Positions 12,675 to 23,720 are shown, numbered from the stretch's first letter. The stretch: 64,000 bases of DNA from Glandiceps talaboti (GCF_964340395.1 NC_135554.1:5854475-5918474); one strand, 5' to 3'. Numbers and translations are program-made. Notes: a model not told the origin generated them from the letters alone.

Positions 12675-12910
12675 TTATTCGCTACTCTGCAATTCAATGG
12701 CACCCTGAACAGCATCATCTAGCTGTCTGTCAGAGACTCTAGCTCTACCGCCGGTTTTGATGTGATAGACTGCACACAGTCTCCTCACGCTTCTTTCTGA
12801 AAAGCCTTTACTATCTCCATGTTGTGCTTTTATGCCACTTGCAAATGCGTTCTCCCCTCATTTACTATAAGGTGCTCTACCGTATTAACGTGTGCTTCTA
12901 GCGAAGCCAT
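12675..12910 (-). pseudogene. Coding relic inside foldback element (possible integrase-type transposase N-terminus)
   Basis: On the minus strand an ATG at 12910 opens MASLEAHVNTVEHLI. After a frame change the sequence reads GFSERSVRRLCAVYHIK, then RARVSDRQLDDAVQGAI, ending at a TAA at 12675-12677. The GFSERSVRR type of motif is familiar to me from the N-terminal region of an animal family with an integrase-like catalytic domain, but no catalytic residues remain. Family assignment is tentative. Confidence 0.4.
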
Positions 12911-13021
12911 TCTTTTCAAATGTTTGGGTCAAGCCGGGGGGGGGGGGGGGGGTTGGGGTTGGGCAAGATTTGCAATATCACGAGTATTTAAATAAAGACA
13001 AAAGAAAAGCAGGTTTTGATT

Positions 13022-13499
13022 TATGAATTGGAAAATGAACACAAATGGCGCTTTTCGTTTTCTTTTGTTCCCACTATAAAACGAAAAACGAAAAACGAAA
13101 AACGGACACAGACAGTTTGTTTTCTATCGATTGAGTATACGGTGTTAGAGAATGAGTCGTTTTTCTTGATTCCTTTTCTCACCATCAAAGCGAAAAATGA
13201 AAACTGAACTGAAGGTTTTTCGTTTTCATTGATTAATTGTGTTAAATGAAAAACGAAAAAAGGAACAGGGTTTGTTTACCGTTTTTTTATTATCATAATT
13301 CGAAACGGCAATGGAAAAACAATTAGTTTTCCTTGTTGTTTTCCGATCGATGACACGAAAAACGAAAAACAAATTGTATTTCGTTTTTCGTTTTCCGATT
13401 GAGAAAACGAAAAACGAAAAACGAAGCAGTCACTGGTTTTTCGTTTTTCTTGTTTGCAAGAGACAAACGAAAAACAAATGGACGGTATATACACGGACC
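13022..13499 (-). repeat. Right arm of foldback element
   Basis: Inverted copy of 11517-11990. It ends with the reverse complement of the left terminus and then TAGCAG. Confidence 0.75.
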
Positions 13500-13584
13500 T
13501 AGCAGGCAATGTAAGCGTTTATTTTGTTTTAAGTGAGCCCTCAAAGCCCACAAAGTCAAGCTTTTAAATGACATGCCATTTCTT

Positions 13585-13690
13585 GCCGCTGTTGGCGCAC
13601 CTTTTGAGGCTAGTTGCATTGTACTGACCAATCCAAATGGCCCTGTAATCGAGACTGGTCCACCCAAAGGTGCCAACATGTCAATCATCA
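13585..13690 (+). repeat. Copy of the 7328-7450 block
   Basis: Both share TGAGGCTAGTTGCATTGTACTGACC-type sequence and GAGACTGGTC with small differences. The following 80 bases (ATTTAGAAATTTGTTTCGG) also match around 7620-7690. This looks like part of the LRR-array downstream module rather than a gene. Confidence 0.5.
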
Positions 13691-13832
13691 TCATCATAGA
13701 AATCTATTGGGATGTGATTACATCGTATTACATTTGCTTCATCTGTTAATTTAGAAATTTGTTTCGGATAACAACTTGGTTAATGAAGACTTTTCGTAAA
13801 ATCGGAATACAGTCGTCAGGAATCAGACTTAC

Positions 13833-14018
13833 GTCGACGCAACTTTTCATATCTTCTGGTTTAGAGTAAATTGTTGCATTACATTATCAAAAAATGCTAA
13901 TATGTTATGACCAGAATTCAGTGTGTCTCGAACACCGACATTCTGGTCATAAATACTTAGCATTTCGGGGTTTTGTGCAACAATTTACTATAAAAGAGAC
14001 ATTAAAGGTTGCGTCAAC
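13833..14018. repeat. Long imperfect hairpin (MITE-like)
   Basis: Two inverted arms of about 85-90 nt flank a loop near 13921-13938. Paired landmarks are GTCGACGCAAC with GTTGCGTCAAC, AGTAAATTGTTGCA with TGCAACAATTTACT, and TATGACCAGAAT with ATTCTGGTCATA. The form suggests a small foldback transposon. A long-hairpin RNA precursor is possible but unproven. Confidence 0.65.
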
Positions 14019-14286
14019 GCGCGAGTCAATAGACCATGGTCATAAGGTTGTGTGTTTTCCCACGGTGTCGCCTCAGAATTACACTTTCCGTCGAGACCAA
14101 ATTTGAGACTACTTTCCCCAATGCATAGAGGTTTATTTTTATTTTTTTGCATTTGTGATTGTGTTCATCACAATGTTTGTATCCAAAATCTCTGCCTACT
14201 CTATATGTTATACTTAACATGTAATTGAGGCGAATATACGTACCCATCGTTTTCCTTGGGCTTTCAAAACGTATCTCAATGGAAAC

Positions 14287-14471
14287 CACTGTTACTTGCG
14301 AGCTGATATTCTATTCCAGGATGATCATAATTCAAAAGAAGTACTTTACCGTCTGGTAATATATCCATGACGGCATTTTTTGAACGTTCGTAAACCTAAT
14401 TACGTCAAGGTCATTATTTTGTATTATGATCACCTTGAAATAGAATATTAGCTCACAACTAACTACCAGTG
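14287..14471. repeat. Second inverted repeat pair
   Basis: The left arm (about 14287-14340, with GAGCTGATATTCTATT and GATGATCATAATTC) is inverted in the right arm (about 14410-14471, with ATTATGATCACC and AATAGAATATTAGCTC). A spacer of about 70 nt lies between them. This is an imperfect foldback about 270 bp downstream of the previous one. Confidence 0.55.
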
Positions 14472-14479
14472 AAATAGCA

Positions 14480-15064
14480 ACTTGTGACATAACCAAGATC
14501 GACTCAGGATGTTTATGAGACAAAGACAATCTCGGCAATCAGTAGCCTAGGGAACGTCGATATCTTGACATTATCCTCGTGCGCCTGTGAACAGCTGCGA
14601 TCGGATCCCAGGAAAATGTTCCCTGCAAGCCTCTCGGCGTGTATGCGTGTATGCTTTTCCAGTTCTTCCGCCCTACACAGAATTTAAACGGTCAGTCAAT
14701 GCGGCATACATTTTCAAGTCAAAGAGTTTGTGTACAAATCACCTTTTATGTCAAGTTATTTCAATAACTAATAAAGCAAACCTATTTCTGGTCTCTTTTG
14801 CTGTACCACCACGGCCAATTGCAATGCAAACTTTGTTCGTACTCGAAAATATTTCTTGCACTGGAATCTCGAATAAAACAAACTACACTATACCCTAAAC
14901 ACGTTTTAGTGTTAACGTTTATAACGGCGTATAAAGCATACAATCCACTAAACCTTGAGTAATTCGTGTATATTCAATTGCATCTTGTTCTAATTATGTT
15001 TAATTTTCATTTGCACGCATACGTGAAGTCTAACCCGTACCATACATACATACATACATACATG

Positions 15065-15095
<31 letters not shown>

Positions 15096-15814
15096 CGATC
15101 CAGAAACGTCATATTTGGAATTTTGGCATATTCTACCAACTTTAACGTATAATTTACCTTTGCACTACTTTCTTACAAACAAACAGAAGCTAACAACAGC
15201 GTGATCTACTAATATGTTGATTTATCTACTAATCCTGTATTAATTGCATTTATCTCTAGTAGCTAACAATCGCCAAGTGTAACAACATAGATAAGTACTT
15301 TTAAATGACTTGTTGATTATCGAATTCAGCTTAATACCTAATTTTCCAATAGCGTGATCAACAATTGTCTTACACATGAAAAATTTACACATGGCATGAT
15401 CTTGAATCCCAATCTTAAATATTCTGGTGGAACGTTCACCATGTTTTCTAGAACAATGAATCTAGGTGAGAGATCATTTAGTTATAGCAAATTATATTTA
15501 GAATAATGACATCACCATAATTTCAAGGTGACATCTAGAACTTACATGTTTGGGACATGGAGAAATAAAGACAGATTACAATGGATTTTACAACACAACC
15601 ATCTCTGCTTGGGTGTAAGAGCGTATATGTGTATGACTATACATGTGTGGCTAATTGCTAACTTAGACAAGCTCGTTATTAGATCCTGGTACCCTAGAAA
15701 AATAGTTAGAGTACAAAATCGCTTACGTTCTGCTGGTCTTCCTGCAACTACACTACTCATACACAAAAACATAACATTGACAACCCCCAGAACGCAACAC
15801 TATGGAGAATCCGG
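14480..15814. other. Gene-free stretch with CATA microsatellite
   Basis: No reading frame here resembles a known protein. A CATA tetranucleotide microsatellite occupies about 15041-15097. The rest is A+T-rich sequence between the foldbacks and the downstream module of LRR copy C. Confidence 0.4.
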
Positions 15815-16265
15815 GTAATTGATACATTTTCAATTCGAAAACCTCTTGTAAAGGAACTAGAATCTGAAATTGCTCACATTTATCCTTTCATTAGTGTATA
15901 TTGTCATGTCTACTTGGTTCTACAGAATGTATTCGAGAGTGTCTTGCTCGGGTACCGGCAGACTGAAGTCAAACCAAATTAGGAAGAATTGCCACTTAAT
16001 TGTCAAAGTGAACACTGGCGAGAACTGTGTTTAAGGGCAAGATGGCGAGATCTATGAACGTGTGATATGGAAAGCTTAAACTGGTTTTACAATTATATCA
16101 AAGACAATTCAAAAATGGTATAAATCAATTGTCACATAGCTATGTTATCATAAGAAGTTGCAATGTTATTTGATTGGAACTGTTCTTTAATACATCAGGG
16201 GTCGTTTTGAGACACGCTCCCGTTCATTTATCAATAAGCTTTGAGTCACCGATTGTCTTGTTTTG
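15815..16265. repeat. LRR-gene downstream (3') module, copy C
   Basis: Closely matches about 27865-28515, the region 3' of LRR copy E. Shared landmarks include GTATATTGTCATGTCTACTT, GAATGTATTCGAGAGTGTCT, GATCTATGAACGTG and ATGGTATAAATCAATTGTCA. It probably covers 3' UTR and flanking DNA duplicated with the gene. Confidence 0.6.
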
Positions 16266-16270
16266 TAGAT

Positions 16271-18130
16271 TCACAGTGAAGCGTCCTGAAATATCATCAA
16301 CCTCAAGTCATCAAATTGGGGTAATGGTCTATAATATGTTACGGACAATCGCGAGAAGCTGCAACCGTAATAATTCAACTTTAGATTTTCAATTTTGATA
16401 CCTCTTGATTGGTGGATCCTTCTGAGGGCTGGTTCTAATGTAGCAGGGTCCACATGAAAAATGGTCAACACTTGTAGATATGGGCAACTCATTCCTAATA
16501 CCAAGAGACCATTGTTGGTTATTCTAGTGAAGGGTACCCCCAGTAAATGTAATTCTTCAAGGGGACAGTTTACGGCCAGCTCACATAAGCCTTCGTCACT
16601 TATTGTATCTTTATTGTGACCACACCCCCCATCTATCTGTATTTTCGTAAAATGGGGACAATTTAAAGCGATGCTTCTGAGCAATCTATTATCAATGTAA
16701 CAGGTGTTTGTCGCGAATTCACGAAGCATGAGACATGATTTAACTATGTCAATCAACCAGGTTTTAACCATTTCAAAATCTTTGATGTGTGGGTTGTGAT
16801 TTGATTCGCAAGAGGGATTAATATTTATATTACTCATTAAATTCAAACGAAGTATCATATTCGATCTGTTCTTATCCTTGAACATTCCTTGAAGCTGATC
16901 TAGTGAAGCTTCATAGAAACAACATAGGCCCAACGATGACAGATTTATACAATGATCCACGATACATGACATCACGGTTTGCTCAAGATCAGGGTTCGGT
17001 ATTAATCCAATACAAGGAAAATCAAGACTCCTCAATCGTGGCCCAAGATGAGTAAAAACAGCCAGTGCTGACTCTACTTCAAAAAGGTGCACTGGGATAC
17101 AAAGTTCTTGCAAACCAAGTGGAATATGAGAAATGTTAAACGATCGTTGAGTTGAGCTATAGCTTGCTGTGCGAGGCATGAGTTTAAATGTTCTCATGTT
17201 CCTAGGCAAATACAGTATGTCCGGGTCATCTTCAGTTTGGTCGAGGTTAAATGGTAAAATCACTAAATTCTGTAATTGTTGACAATTCTCCTGAAACGGT
17301 AGCATAATATAAGAGCTATGAAATGGAACAGTCTGCCAAGGATCCGCACACCATATGTCGTCACACTGAAGTATAAATGAAACCAAATTCGGGCAATATC
17401 GTGCTATGTATCCGAAAGTGTCTTGCAGGAGTCCTACCTGACCGTCGACAACGAACATCTTTAGATTTGCACCTATGTATTTAACGGTATTGATTATGGC
17501 CTCATTCCACTTTACAGCTAGAGCTCGTTCAGGAAAAAAAATAGGTTTGGAATCTTTCGAGTTTAAGTACTTGATGGCTAAGTTTTTCAAACTGCTATTA
17601 TTTTGTGCTACGCTTTCCATGCCCTTTGTAAAGCTGTCTGACAGCATTGGTGTATTAACACGAATCATGAATTCCACGAGATTACGACTTTTGATCTCTG
17701 TGAGGAAATTACATGACTTCATATCAATAAACTGTATCTCAAGAACGTCTAGGTCACGCTGCTTTTCAAGTAATCTTTTCAGTAACTTCTCCCGTTTAGC
17801 TTTGCTGCAATTCAGTTTTGACTTCATATAGGGAAAACGAGTACTATTACCAATATGAAGACTTCGTAACCTGCATTGAGTCTCAGCAAGACATTTTAAA
17901 ACCTCGTCGGTTACTTCTGGACGTGTGAATAGGTTGACACATTTTAACTCTGGAACAAATAGACACTTGTTGATGACGGGAACATATTCTTTAGTGATCA
18001 TGTCACGCTCAGACAGCCTCTGCAGTACGACCTCTTTCAGCCTGGTTGGTAATGTTTCTCCGACCAAGTCACATAATATTGGTAGGTGGTCGGTAAGAGA
18101 TTTTAGAGCCAGGTCTTGAAGACTTACCAT
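16271..18130 (-). CDS. LRR protein with BC-box/Cul2-box N-terminus (ZYG11/LRR1-like), intact copy C
   Basis: A single coding exon of 619 residues. The acceptor CCTTTACAG lies just upstream of the ATG (exon starts at 18138), and the matching donor is at 21806-21811. Residues 3-12 (SLQDLALKSL) fit the Elongin-C-binding BC-box (S/T/P-L-xxx-C/S/A-xxx-hydrophobic). Residues 27-35 (LPTRLKEVV) fit the Cul2-box pattern. This pair is the VHL-box of CUL2 substrate receptors, so a ubiquitin-ligase adaptor role is inferred. The body is LRR-like, and the clearest cysteine-containing repeats lie at 508-557 (ISDEGLCELAVNCPLEEL, then ITNNGLLVLGMSCPYLQVL). No signal peptide or membrane segment is seen. ZYG11/ZER1 proteins carry a C-terminal armadillo domain that I do not see here. 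The substrate is unknown. An F-box-like reading is less well supported. Confidence 0.85.
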   Translation of the reverse strand: MVSLQDLALKSLTDHLPILCDLVGETLPTRLKEVVLQRLSERDMITKEYVPVINKCLFVPELKCVNLFTRPEVTDEVLKCLAETQCRLRSLHIGNSTRFPYMKSKLNCSKAKREKLLKRLLEKQRDLDVLEIQFIDMKSCNFLTEIKSRNLVEFMIRVNTPMLSDSFTKGMESVAQNNSSLKNLAIKYLNSKDSKPIFFPERALAVKWNEAIINTVKYIGANLKMFVVDGQVGLLQDTFGYIARYCPNLVSFILQCDDIWCADPWQTVPFHSSYIMLPFQENCQQLQNLVILPFNLDQTEDDPDILYLPRNMRTFKLMPRTASYSSTQRSFNISHIPLGLQELCIPVHLFEVESALAVFTHLGPRLRSLDFPCIGLIPNPDLEQTVMSCIVDHCINLSSLGLCCFYEASLDQLQGMFKDKNRSNMILRLNLMSNININPSCESNHNPHIKDFEMVKTWLIDIVKSCLMLREFATNTCYIDNRLLRSIALNCPHFTKIQIDGGCGHNKDTISDEGLCELAVNCPLEELHLLGVPFTRITNNGLLVLGMSCPYLQVLTIFHVDPATLEPALRRIHQSRGIKIENLKLNYYGCSFSRLSVTYYRPLPQFDDLRLMIFQDASL

Positions 18131-18138
18131 AATGATTT

Positions 18139-19015
18139 CTGTAAAGGAAGTGATATATTAACATTTTGATTAAGACAATCCTAGCAGGACATCAACATTC
18201 TATTTTCTACATTAATTCTAACATGTTTAAGAGTATTCCACCGCTTCGAATTTTAGGCGTTTCTTTGTTCATGCAAATACATCCTCACATCATTTCAATT
18301 TGTTTAGTTCGCATCGCATTATGAAATATTAATAATAATAATAATACAATGTATTAGCTGCATTTTATTTATACCATGCCAATGGAGTAATCATGTGGCT
18401 GGTCATCTACGTGAATAATTTTATATTATAAAGCATACCTCGACATTCTGTTTTCATACTATACATTCCTAGCATGCCGGGTAGTTTCAACAGTTTGTGC
18501 AGAAACTATTCAACTACTACATCATGCCTATGTAACAGTTAACAATCGACGCTACGCACCTAAGCTAATCAAAACGTTATCTCGTGTGTATGTGGTGATT
18601 AATTAACAGTACTTTCACATTATGTCTAATTTTAAAATATCTCTATGACAGAAATCAATACAACCTTATTATTAGTTCACTTAGTTATCACTCATGGCAA
18701 TACAAAAGTAGACAAGCAACATTTTGTTTGACAGTTTATTAACGAGGGTTAAAGACCAATGATTATAATTAGACGGAAATAAGACAGAAGTGACTCCTTT
18801 TCGTGTGATTAAATGAAATGAACGTGGAAGAAAACTAGAACACAAAGGGAAAGCGATCGGTAGCAGTAAAAGGTAACTTTGTTGGATTAGTTAGGTCTTG
18901 TCAATGAGTCCACAAGGTGAACGATAATGGAAAGAAGAATCACTTCAAATGTGGCAACGATTAGTGATTAAATGTCACATGATAATTATTTCATCGTTCT
19001 TATTCATCAGTATTT
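18139..19015 (-). promoter_or_regulatory. First intron / 5' module of LRR copy C (proximal part)
   Basis: Non-coding sequence upstream of copy C. It contains an (AAT)n run near 18327-18345 at the position where copy E carries GAA repeats and a LINE. The module core begins at about 18635 (AAATATCTCTATGACA), and TTGACAGTTTATTAACGAGGG lies near 18728. It breaks at 19015 where an L1-like LINE is inserted and resumes at 21676. Confidence 0.5.
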
Positions 19016-19391
19016 CAAGTTCATGATGCGTACTGCACCACTCGTTGCAAACCTCCCGACATTTTCGTGAGTTTCAAGCGTTTGTACTGTTGTAGAGGAT
19101 GTCGACCACATTATACACATGAAAACATCGCTCTTTAATTGGAAATCATGCTGATGAACAAGACTAAATGGGTGAAAGGAATAGAGAAAAACAGTTTCTA
19201 CAATGTCTAGTTCGTCAAGCGACCATAGCCCACAAGACAAGCGACCAATGATGACTTCACCAAGTGTAACACGAGGGAAAGTGAGATGACAATGCTTGAA
19301 TTTTACGAAAAAGTGAGTTAAAAAAGTGACTCGGGCACTTCTGAGGTCAGAAGTGAGAATCATGAGTTGAAGAAGACTATGTCATACATGG

Positions 19392-20018
19392 ATGAAATTG
19401 CCAGCGTTTATGACAAAAATTTTTTCGTTGGAAAGTGGGATAAGTCGTTTGAAAGAACAGGTGGAATGTGTTAATTATGCAGGAAATGGCTTGGAGCAGT
19501 ACTCTCGAAGATACTGTCCCGAAATACACGGACTGTTTGTGGATATCCCTTCATTCGATAACATTGTCAACCAGGTAATCAAGATCGGACAGGCACTGGG
19601 AATATGTGCAACTACAAATGACATTGATAACTGACATACACTTTCACACAGGAATCTGGGTTTTCCTATTCCTTTGGTGAAATGGAATGAAAAGTCACAA
19701 TGCATTGCACAACGGTTCATTGTCGAAAGCCGAAAGTTGAGGTACATCAAATCAACAGATATTGGCCTCCATGTATCGTCTTTAAAGATCTTTATCAAAT
19801 GAAAGTTTGACAAAGCAGAATTCTAGAGTTTTCGTCGAAGCCAGAAAATTACTATCAGCGAATATCTGGTTCCGGGCATATACGAGAAATGAAATCACCT
19901 ATGTAAAGAAATCAAAGGAAAGCCAAGGCATTTGTTTATGGACTGTGCGTCAATTTCACTTTTATCGACATCCCCTAACATCGGTTGGTGGATTGCTTGG
20001 TGTGTGCGAACTTTAAAT
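19392..20018 (+). pseudogene. L1-type ORF1 protein relic
   Basis: The first frame reads LEQYSRRYCPEIHGLF, then IVNQVIKIGQALGI and DIDN, and meets a TGA at 19632-19634 where a cysteine codon is expected before HTLSHRN. The same frame continues with LVKWNEKSQCIAQRFIV to KIFIK. After a frame change near 19800 it reads ESLTKQNSRVFVEARKLL and ITYVKKSKESQGICL. The order coiled-coil end, RRM-like core and C-terminal segment matches ORF1 nucleic-acid-binding proteins of L1-like retrotransposons. It is broken by at least one stop and one frameshift. Confidence 0.6.
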
Positions 20019-20255
20019 AGACTCTTTTGTATTCTGTGCAAGTAGGGTGTCAGGTTTTTTTTTCTGTACATGTATGAGCCGGTTTAGCTTTATGTGCACT
20101 TGACAATGTTCAAACCTTTGTTGTGTGTTTTTCTTTCATGCTTCCAAACTCCACTGTTGCTGGTGAGAAATAGACACTGGTTAAAGTCGATAAATTTATC
20201 GTGTAATCAATTTTGTAATTTCAGAAAAAAATGAATTGTAATGGAGAATGGTTAG

Positions 20256-20313
20256 ATTATTTCTTTAAATGTTAACGGCCTAAACTCAAAGGCTAAACGA
20301 AATGAAATTTGAG
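20256..20313 (+). pseudogene. Start of LINE endonuclease ORF (relic)
   Basis: Reads IISLNVNGLNSKAKRNEI and then a stop. This is the opening motif of apurinic-type endonucleases of L1-like elements (N-V-N-G-L-N-S...KR..I). Nothing recognisable follows. Confidence 0.55.
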
Positions 20314-21675
20314 TACGAAGTTGAAAGTCGTAAGGCTATTATGGTTACAAGTATAGTGTTACAAACCTCTTATTGAACTATAAACAAACTTATCAAAGAT
20401 AAGACAATACGAGGTCAAATTGATTAGTGAGAGAGCGCAACAAGTGGGGTCATGTTTTTCTATGTCATTAAATAGAGGTCAGGAGTATCACAATAAGTGA
20501 TAAATTACGACTAAAGAGATATCAGCTGCTGTGTAAAAAAATGGGTGTTTGAGACTCTTATTTTAGTTTTTTTTCTGATTTAACTGTACTTTCATTCTTC
20601 TAAATAAGGGAAGAACGTGAGTGCTTGTTTTGAAAGTTTAAAAAAAAAACATATTTGTATTATGGAATGAAGTTTTATATTTGAATAAAATGTGAAATGT
20701 ATGTTTACACTGGAACTAGGCAAGGTTCTCGGGCAGACGAGAGATAGATGGGATGACCTTAATAGATTACCATTGAGGACGGCTGTTTAGACACTGTTCG
20801 TGGTTACAGATTCACGGGGACAAATTCTCATACAAGAGTACTGGCGTTCGGCCGTAAGTAAATTGAGAGTTATTAAATTGAAATCTCTCTTGAGTTAGGC
20901 TGTGTATACATTACTTTAACCAAACGTATTTGGACAATTCGACACAACATCAAGGCTAGTCCTGCTTGCAGATGGTGCACGTTTCTAGATTACTGACATG
21001 ACCCTCAACACCGGATGCAAAGAGCAATGTACCAATCCTATCTCGAGTGCGGGAGCAAAATGCACCCACACCAATTACCAATGAATTGCATACCCACCGA
21101 TCAAATATGAGCAATCGATCGAATATGTACTAATGTTACATCTCTTTAACGATAGTAGTCGCTCGTAAGATCAAAAAAAGTGTCGAAATCGGAACTTTTC
21201 CAGTACCGGTTCTAATTTCAAACCTTACACACGCCTCCATATTTGATCAGAGTGTCCACTACGTCATCGTACGTAATGAAGAACATTAGCATTGCGGTTG
21301 AACTTGGGATTTCGGGATTTTTGGTCCTCCAAACTTGGACTTTAGTAGCCACAGTGAGGTAAAATTACTAAATAGTCGATTTATTGCTAATATTTGACCA
21401 CATGGTGCGTTAATAATTTAGTTACCAGCATTTCTGGTAAGCCCGGTTTCACGGCTGGCTCTTTGCAGGACAGAGAAGGAAGGGATGACACCAAAACCAA
21501 TTGCAAGTCGGTATCATTATCACGAACACTGCTGATAATTTTCAGAGGAGTTGGATTTGTATTGTACCTTAAATTTCCTGTGATATATTTACTTCCTATA
21601 TGTTGTTATTCCTGTTGGTCTGTACTGTATGATATAGTAAATTTAAAAAAAGAAAAAAGAAAAAAAAAGCATTTC

Positions 21676-21990
21676 ATTTATGCCCTGTGTTAACACCCAT
21701 ATCACCAACCCAATATTCACAAAACACAGATTTGCCTACACAAATAACATAGTTTCAAAGTTATCATACAAATCACATAATCTAAATGATTCCACCAAGA
21801 TTAGAACTTACCGGAGTGGTTGTGTTGTATTGTCGGTCAAGATGAAGATAATATAACTTCAGGACTGGGCTGGAAATTAAGCCTACGAATTGAGCAGTGG
21901 TAGAGTCTTGATTGGTCCTTGACGAGGTCCGTCCACGACTACACATCTTTTTTTTATGATTGGGGGCGCTTTGCCTTACCATATATGGTG
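21676..21990 (-). promoter_or_regulatory. LRR copy C 5' module, distal part with splice donor
   Basis: Continues the module interrupted at 19015. The minus-strand donor is at 21811-21806 (GTAAGT), so the inferred first exon ends at 21812. Spliced to the acceptor at 18138, this gives an intron of about 3.7 kb that contains the LINE. The GATTGGGGGCGCT motif is at about 21958-21970. Confidence 0.5.
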
Positions 21991-23239
21991 ACAAGATAAC
22001 CGTCAGATCTATCTTTTATTTTATTTCTGATAAATATAACCATTGCTCTTTAACCCTTGTCCATAAACTGTCAAAGAAGTTACTTGTCTACGATTTTATT
22101 GACATGAGTGACAACTAAGTGAACCACATTCTAAGTTTGTATTGATTTATGTTATATAAATATTTTAATAAAATGTTTTGTCAACATTTCAAAATACTAC
22201 TTAATTAATCAACATGTACACGCGAGATGACATTTTATAGTTTAGACTAATTACCCACCACACTAATTACTCACACTACAAAATTGTGCCGTTATATTCA
22301 TGTAGACATGTTACACCCAATCTGAGAAATTGCTATATGAGATTGGTAAAGGAAAAATACCCACTGTATAAAATAGCCAACTGTTATAATACACTTACAA
22401 ACGTGATTAATATTGATGCTGTAGAAATAATCATTAAGTTTTAATATCATAAACGTTGAAAGGTTGTGTTACAATAGTAAATCTTGGTGAAGTAATCAGC
22501 GTCATTACTGTATTTTACAATTTATGGAAATTCAATATTATAGTTTTGAAAAAGGCTATTTTTGGCATCCATTTTCTATTTTATTTATGCAAATTAAAGC
22601 ACATTCATAACAGACTAGATGATGTAACAAATGATGTTGTAATCTTTACCTACTCCTCAATTCAAACTACATGGGTTAGCATCTTTACACACTTGAGTAT
22701 GGTTGATAAAAATGGGATATAGATATTATAATATTCAAAATAGTTATTTTGGTGGCCATTTTGGATTTATGCTAATTTCACTATGACACCAACGTGAAGA
22801 TAATGCCGCAAATGCAAATCATGTTGCAATTAGTGATGGGTCATTCTATAGTTTGACTGGACTATATGCACATTTATAACATATCACTATTTTGTTACAG
22901 TACATTACGGTGATGGACAACTCACTAATCAACGTTACTGCTGCTTTTGGTGAATTATGCTAACGATAAGTATTATGCATCAGTACATTATAACAATGTG
23001 AATTCAGTTTATATTATATCATAACACATTTGCTTTACTCCATAATTGTAATACAATAATATATTACGTAATGTGATAATCCTAAAACAAGGAATGTAGA
23101 ACAATCATCAAACACAAAGTTCTTTGGAGTTGAAAAAAGTAAAAAACCTCGAGAACTTAATTGGATGAACGTATGTTTAACATAAAAGCATGTATTTTAT
23201 TAAGAAAGGTAATGTCACAGAACGTGTTCTAGTCATATA
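21991..23239. repeat. Rearranged, partly inverted array modules
   Basis: No gene is seen. About 22030-22260 is the reverse complement of the start of the 5' module (compare 86-230). About 22870-23040 is the reverse complement of the downstream block seen at 6185-6340. This points to inversion or palindromic duplication within the array. Confidence 0.5.
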
Positions 23240-23720
23240 TACAACATATTAGTTATCATGAGTTCACAGGGAAACGAAAAGATGTAGTGAAGATTATTGA
23301 ATAAATTATGTTACATCATATATGTTGTCATTTCAGTTACAGCTTCCCTTTTTATCAACCAACCAACCAACCAACCAACCAACCAACCAACCAACCAACC
23401 AGCCTAAAATTCACATGGCACATGTACATTTGAATTGAAATAATGTTGAATTCATCATATTTTCTAAATGTTTCTATCAAGACTAGAACATACGAGAGTA
23501 GTTGAGGTACATTGTCTATCACGGAGGGGATAGTGTGACTTCCACACAGTGGTGGGAATTAGCACTGCATATTGAGCAGAGGTGGATTGTTGATTCACCT
23601 GTTGATTTCTGTACCGATTGCCAAGTTACGCAGGCTCAGTTTATACAATATCTGTACGATTGGGGCGGTCTATTTGACTGTCAATTACCAAATATGGCAA
23701 CAAAAAACAAATTACCTGGT
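23240..23720 (-). promoter_or_regulatory. LRR 5' module, orphan copy
   Basis: Resembles 640-850 and 37910-38110 (CACAGTGGTGG, TGATTCACCTGTTGATTTCT). The minus-strand donor is GTATGT at 23493-23488. A (CCAA)n run lies at 23356-23404. No LRR coding exon lies directly below it; the nearest is copy C across an inverted block, so this is probably a leftover of a lost unit. Confidence 0.45.

Larger units (their letters stand above)
11517..13499. mobile_element. Non-autonomous foldback DNA transposon with long terminal inverted repeats
   Basis: Both ends carry GGTCCGTGTATATACCGTCC as an inverted pair, and the flanks duplicate TAGCAG (11511-11516 and 13500-13505). The inverted arms run about 11517-11990 and 13022-13499. 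They are built from reiterated 7-base units of the type CGTTTTT / AAAAACG. The central loop of about 1 kb holds a G-run (about 12936-12952) and a small coding relic at 12675-12910. A 6-bp target duplication, a GG terminus and the relic make an IS3EU-like origin my best guess, from memory of that superfamily. Confidence 0.75.
19016..21670 (+). mobile_element. L1-like LINE insertion, degenerate
   Basis: The paralogous module at 37760-37810 is continuous where this 2.65-kb block interrupts copy C. ATTTCA flanks both sides (19010-19015 and about 21671-21677), and the right end is a poly-A-rich tail at about 21640-21669. Inside, on the plus strand, are an L1-type ORF1 relic (19392-20018) and the first codons of an endonuclease ORF (about 20256-20313). 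No reverse-transcriptase motifs were found in 20330-21640, so most of ORF2 is missing or decayed. It lies antisense to the LRR gene, in its inferred first intron. Confidence 0.65.

Noticed and set aside
15528-15818. A 96-residue plus-strand frame
   Set aside because: No family resemblance, no conserved copy at the equivalent place near LRR copy E, and no convincing splice context.
16271-18130. F-box as the N-terminal domain of the LRR proteins
   Set aside because: The LRR type resembles F-box/LRR proteins, but the first 36 residues fit BC-box plus Cul2-box spacing better than an F-box.
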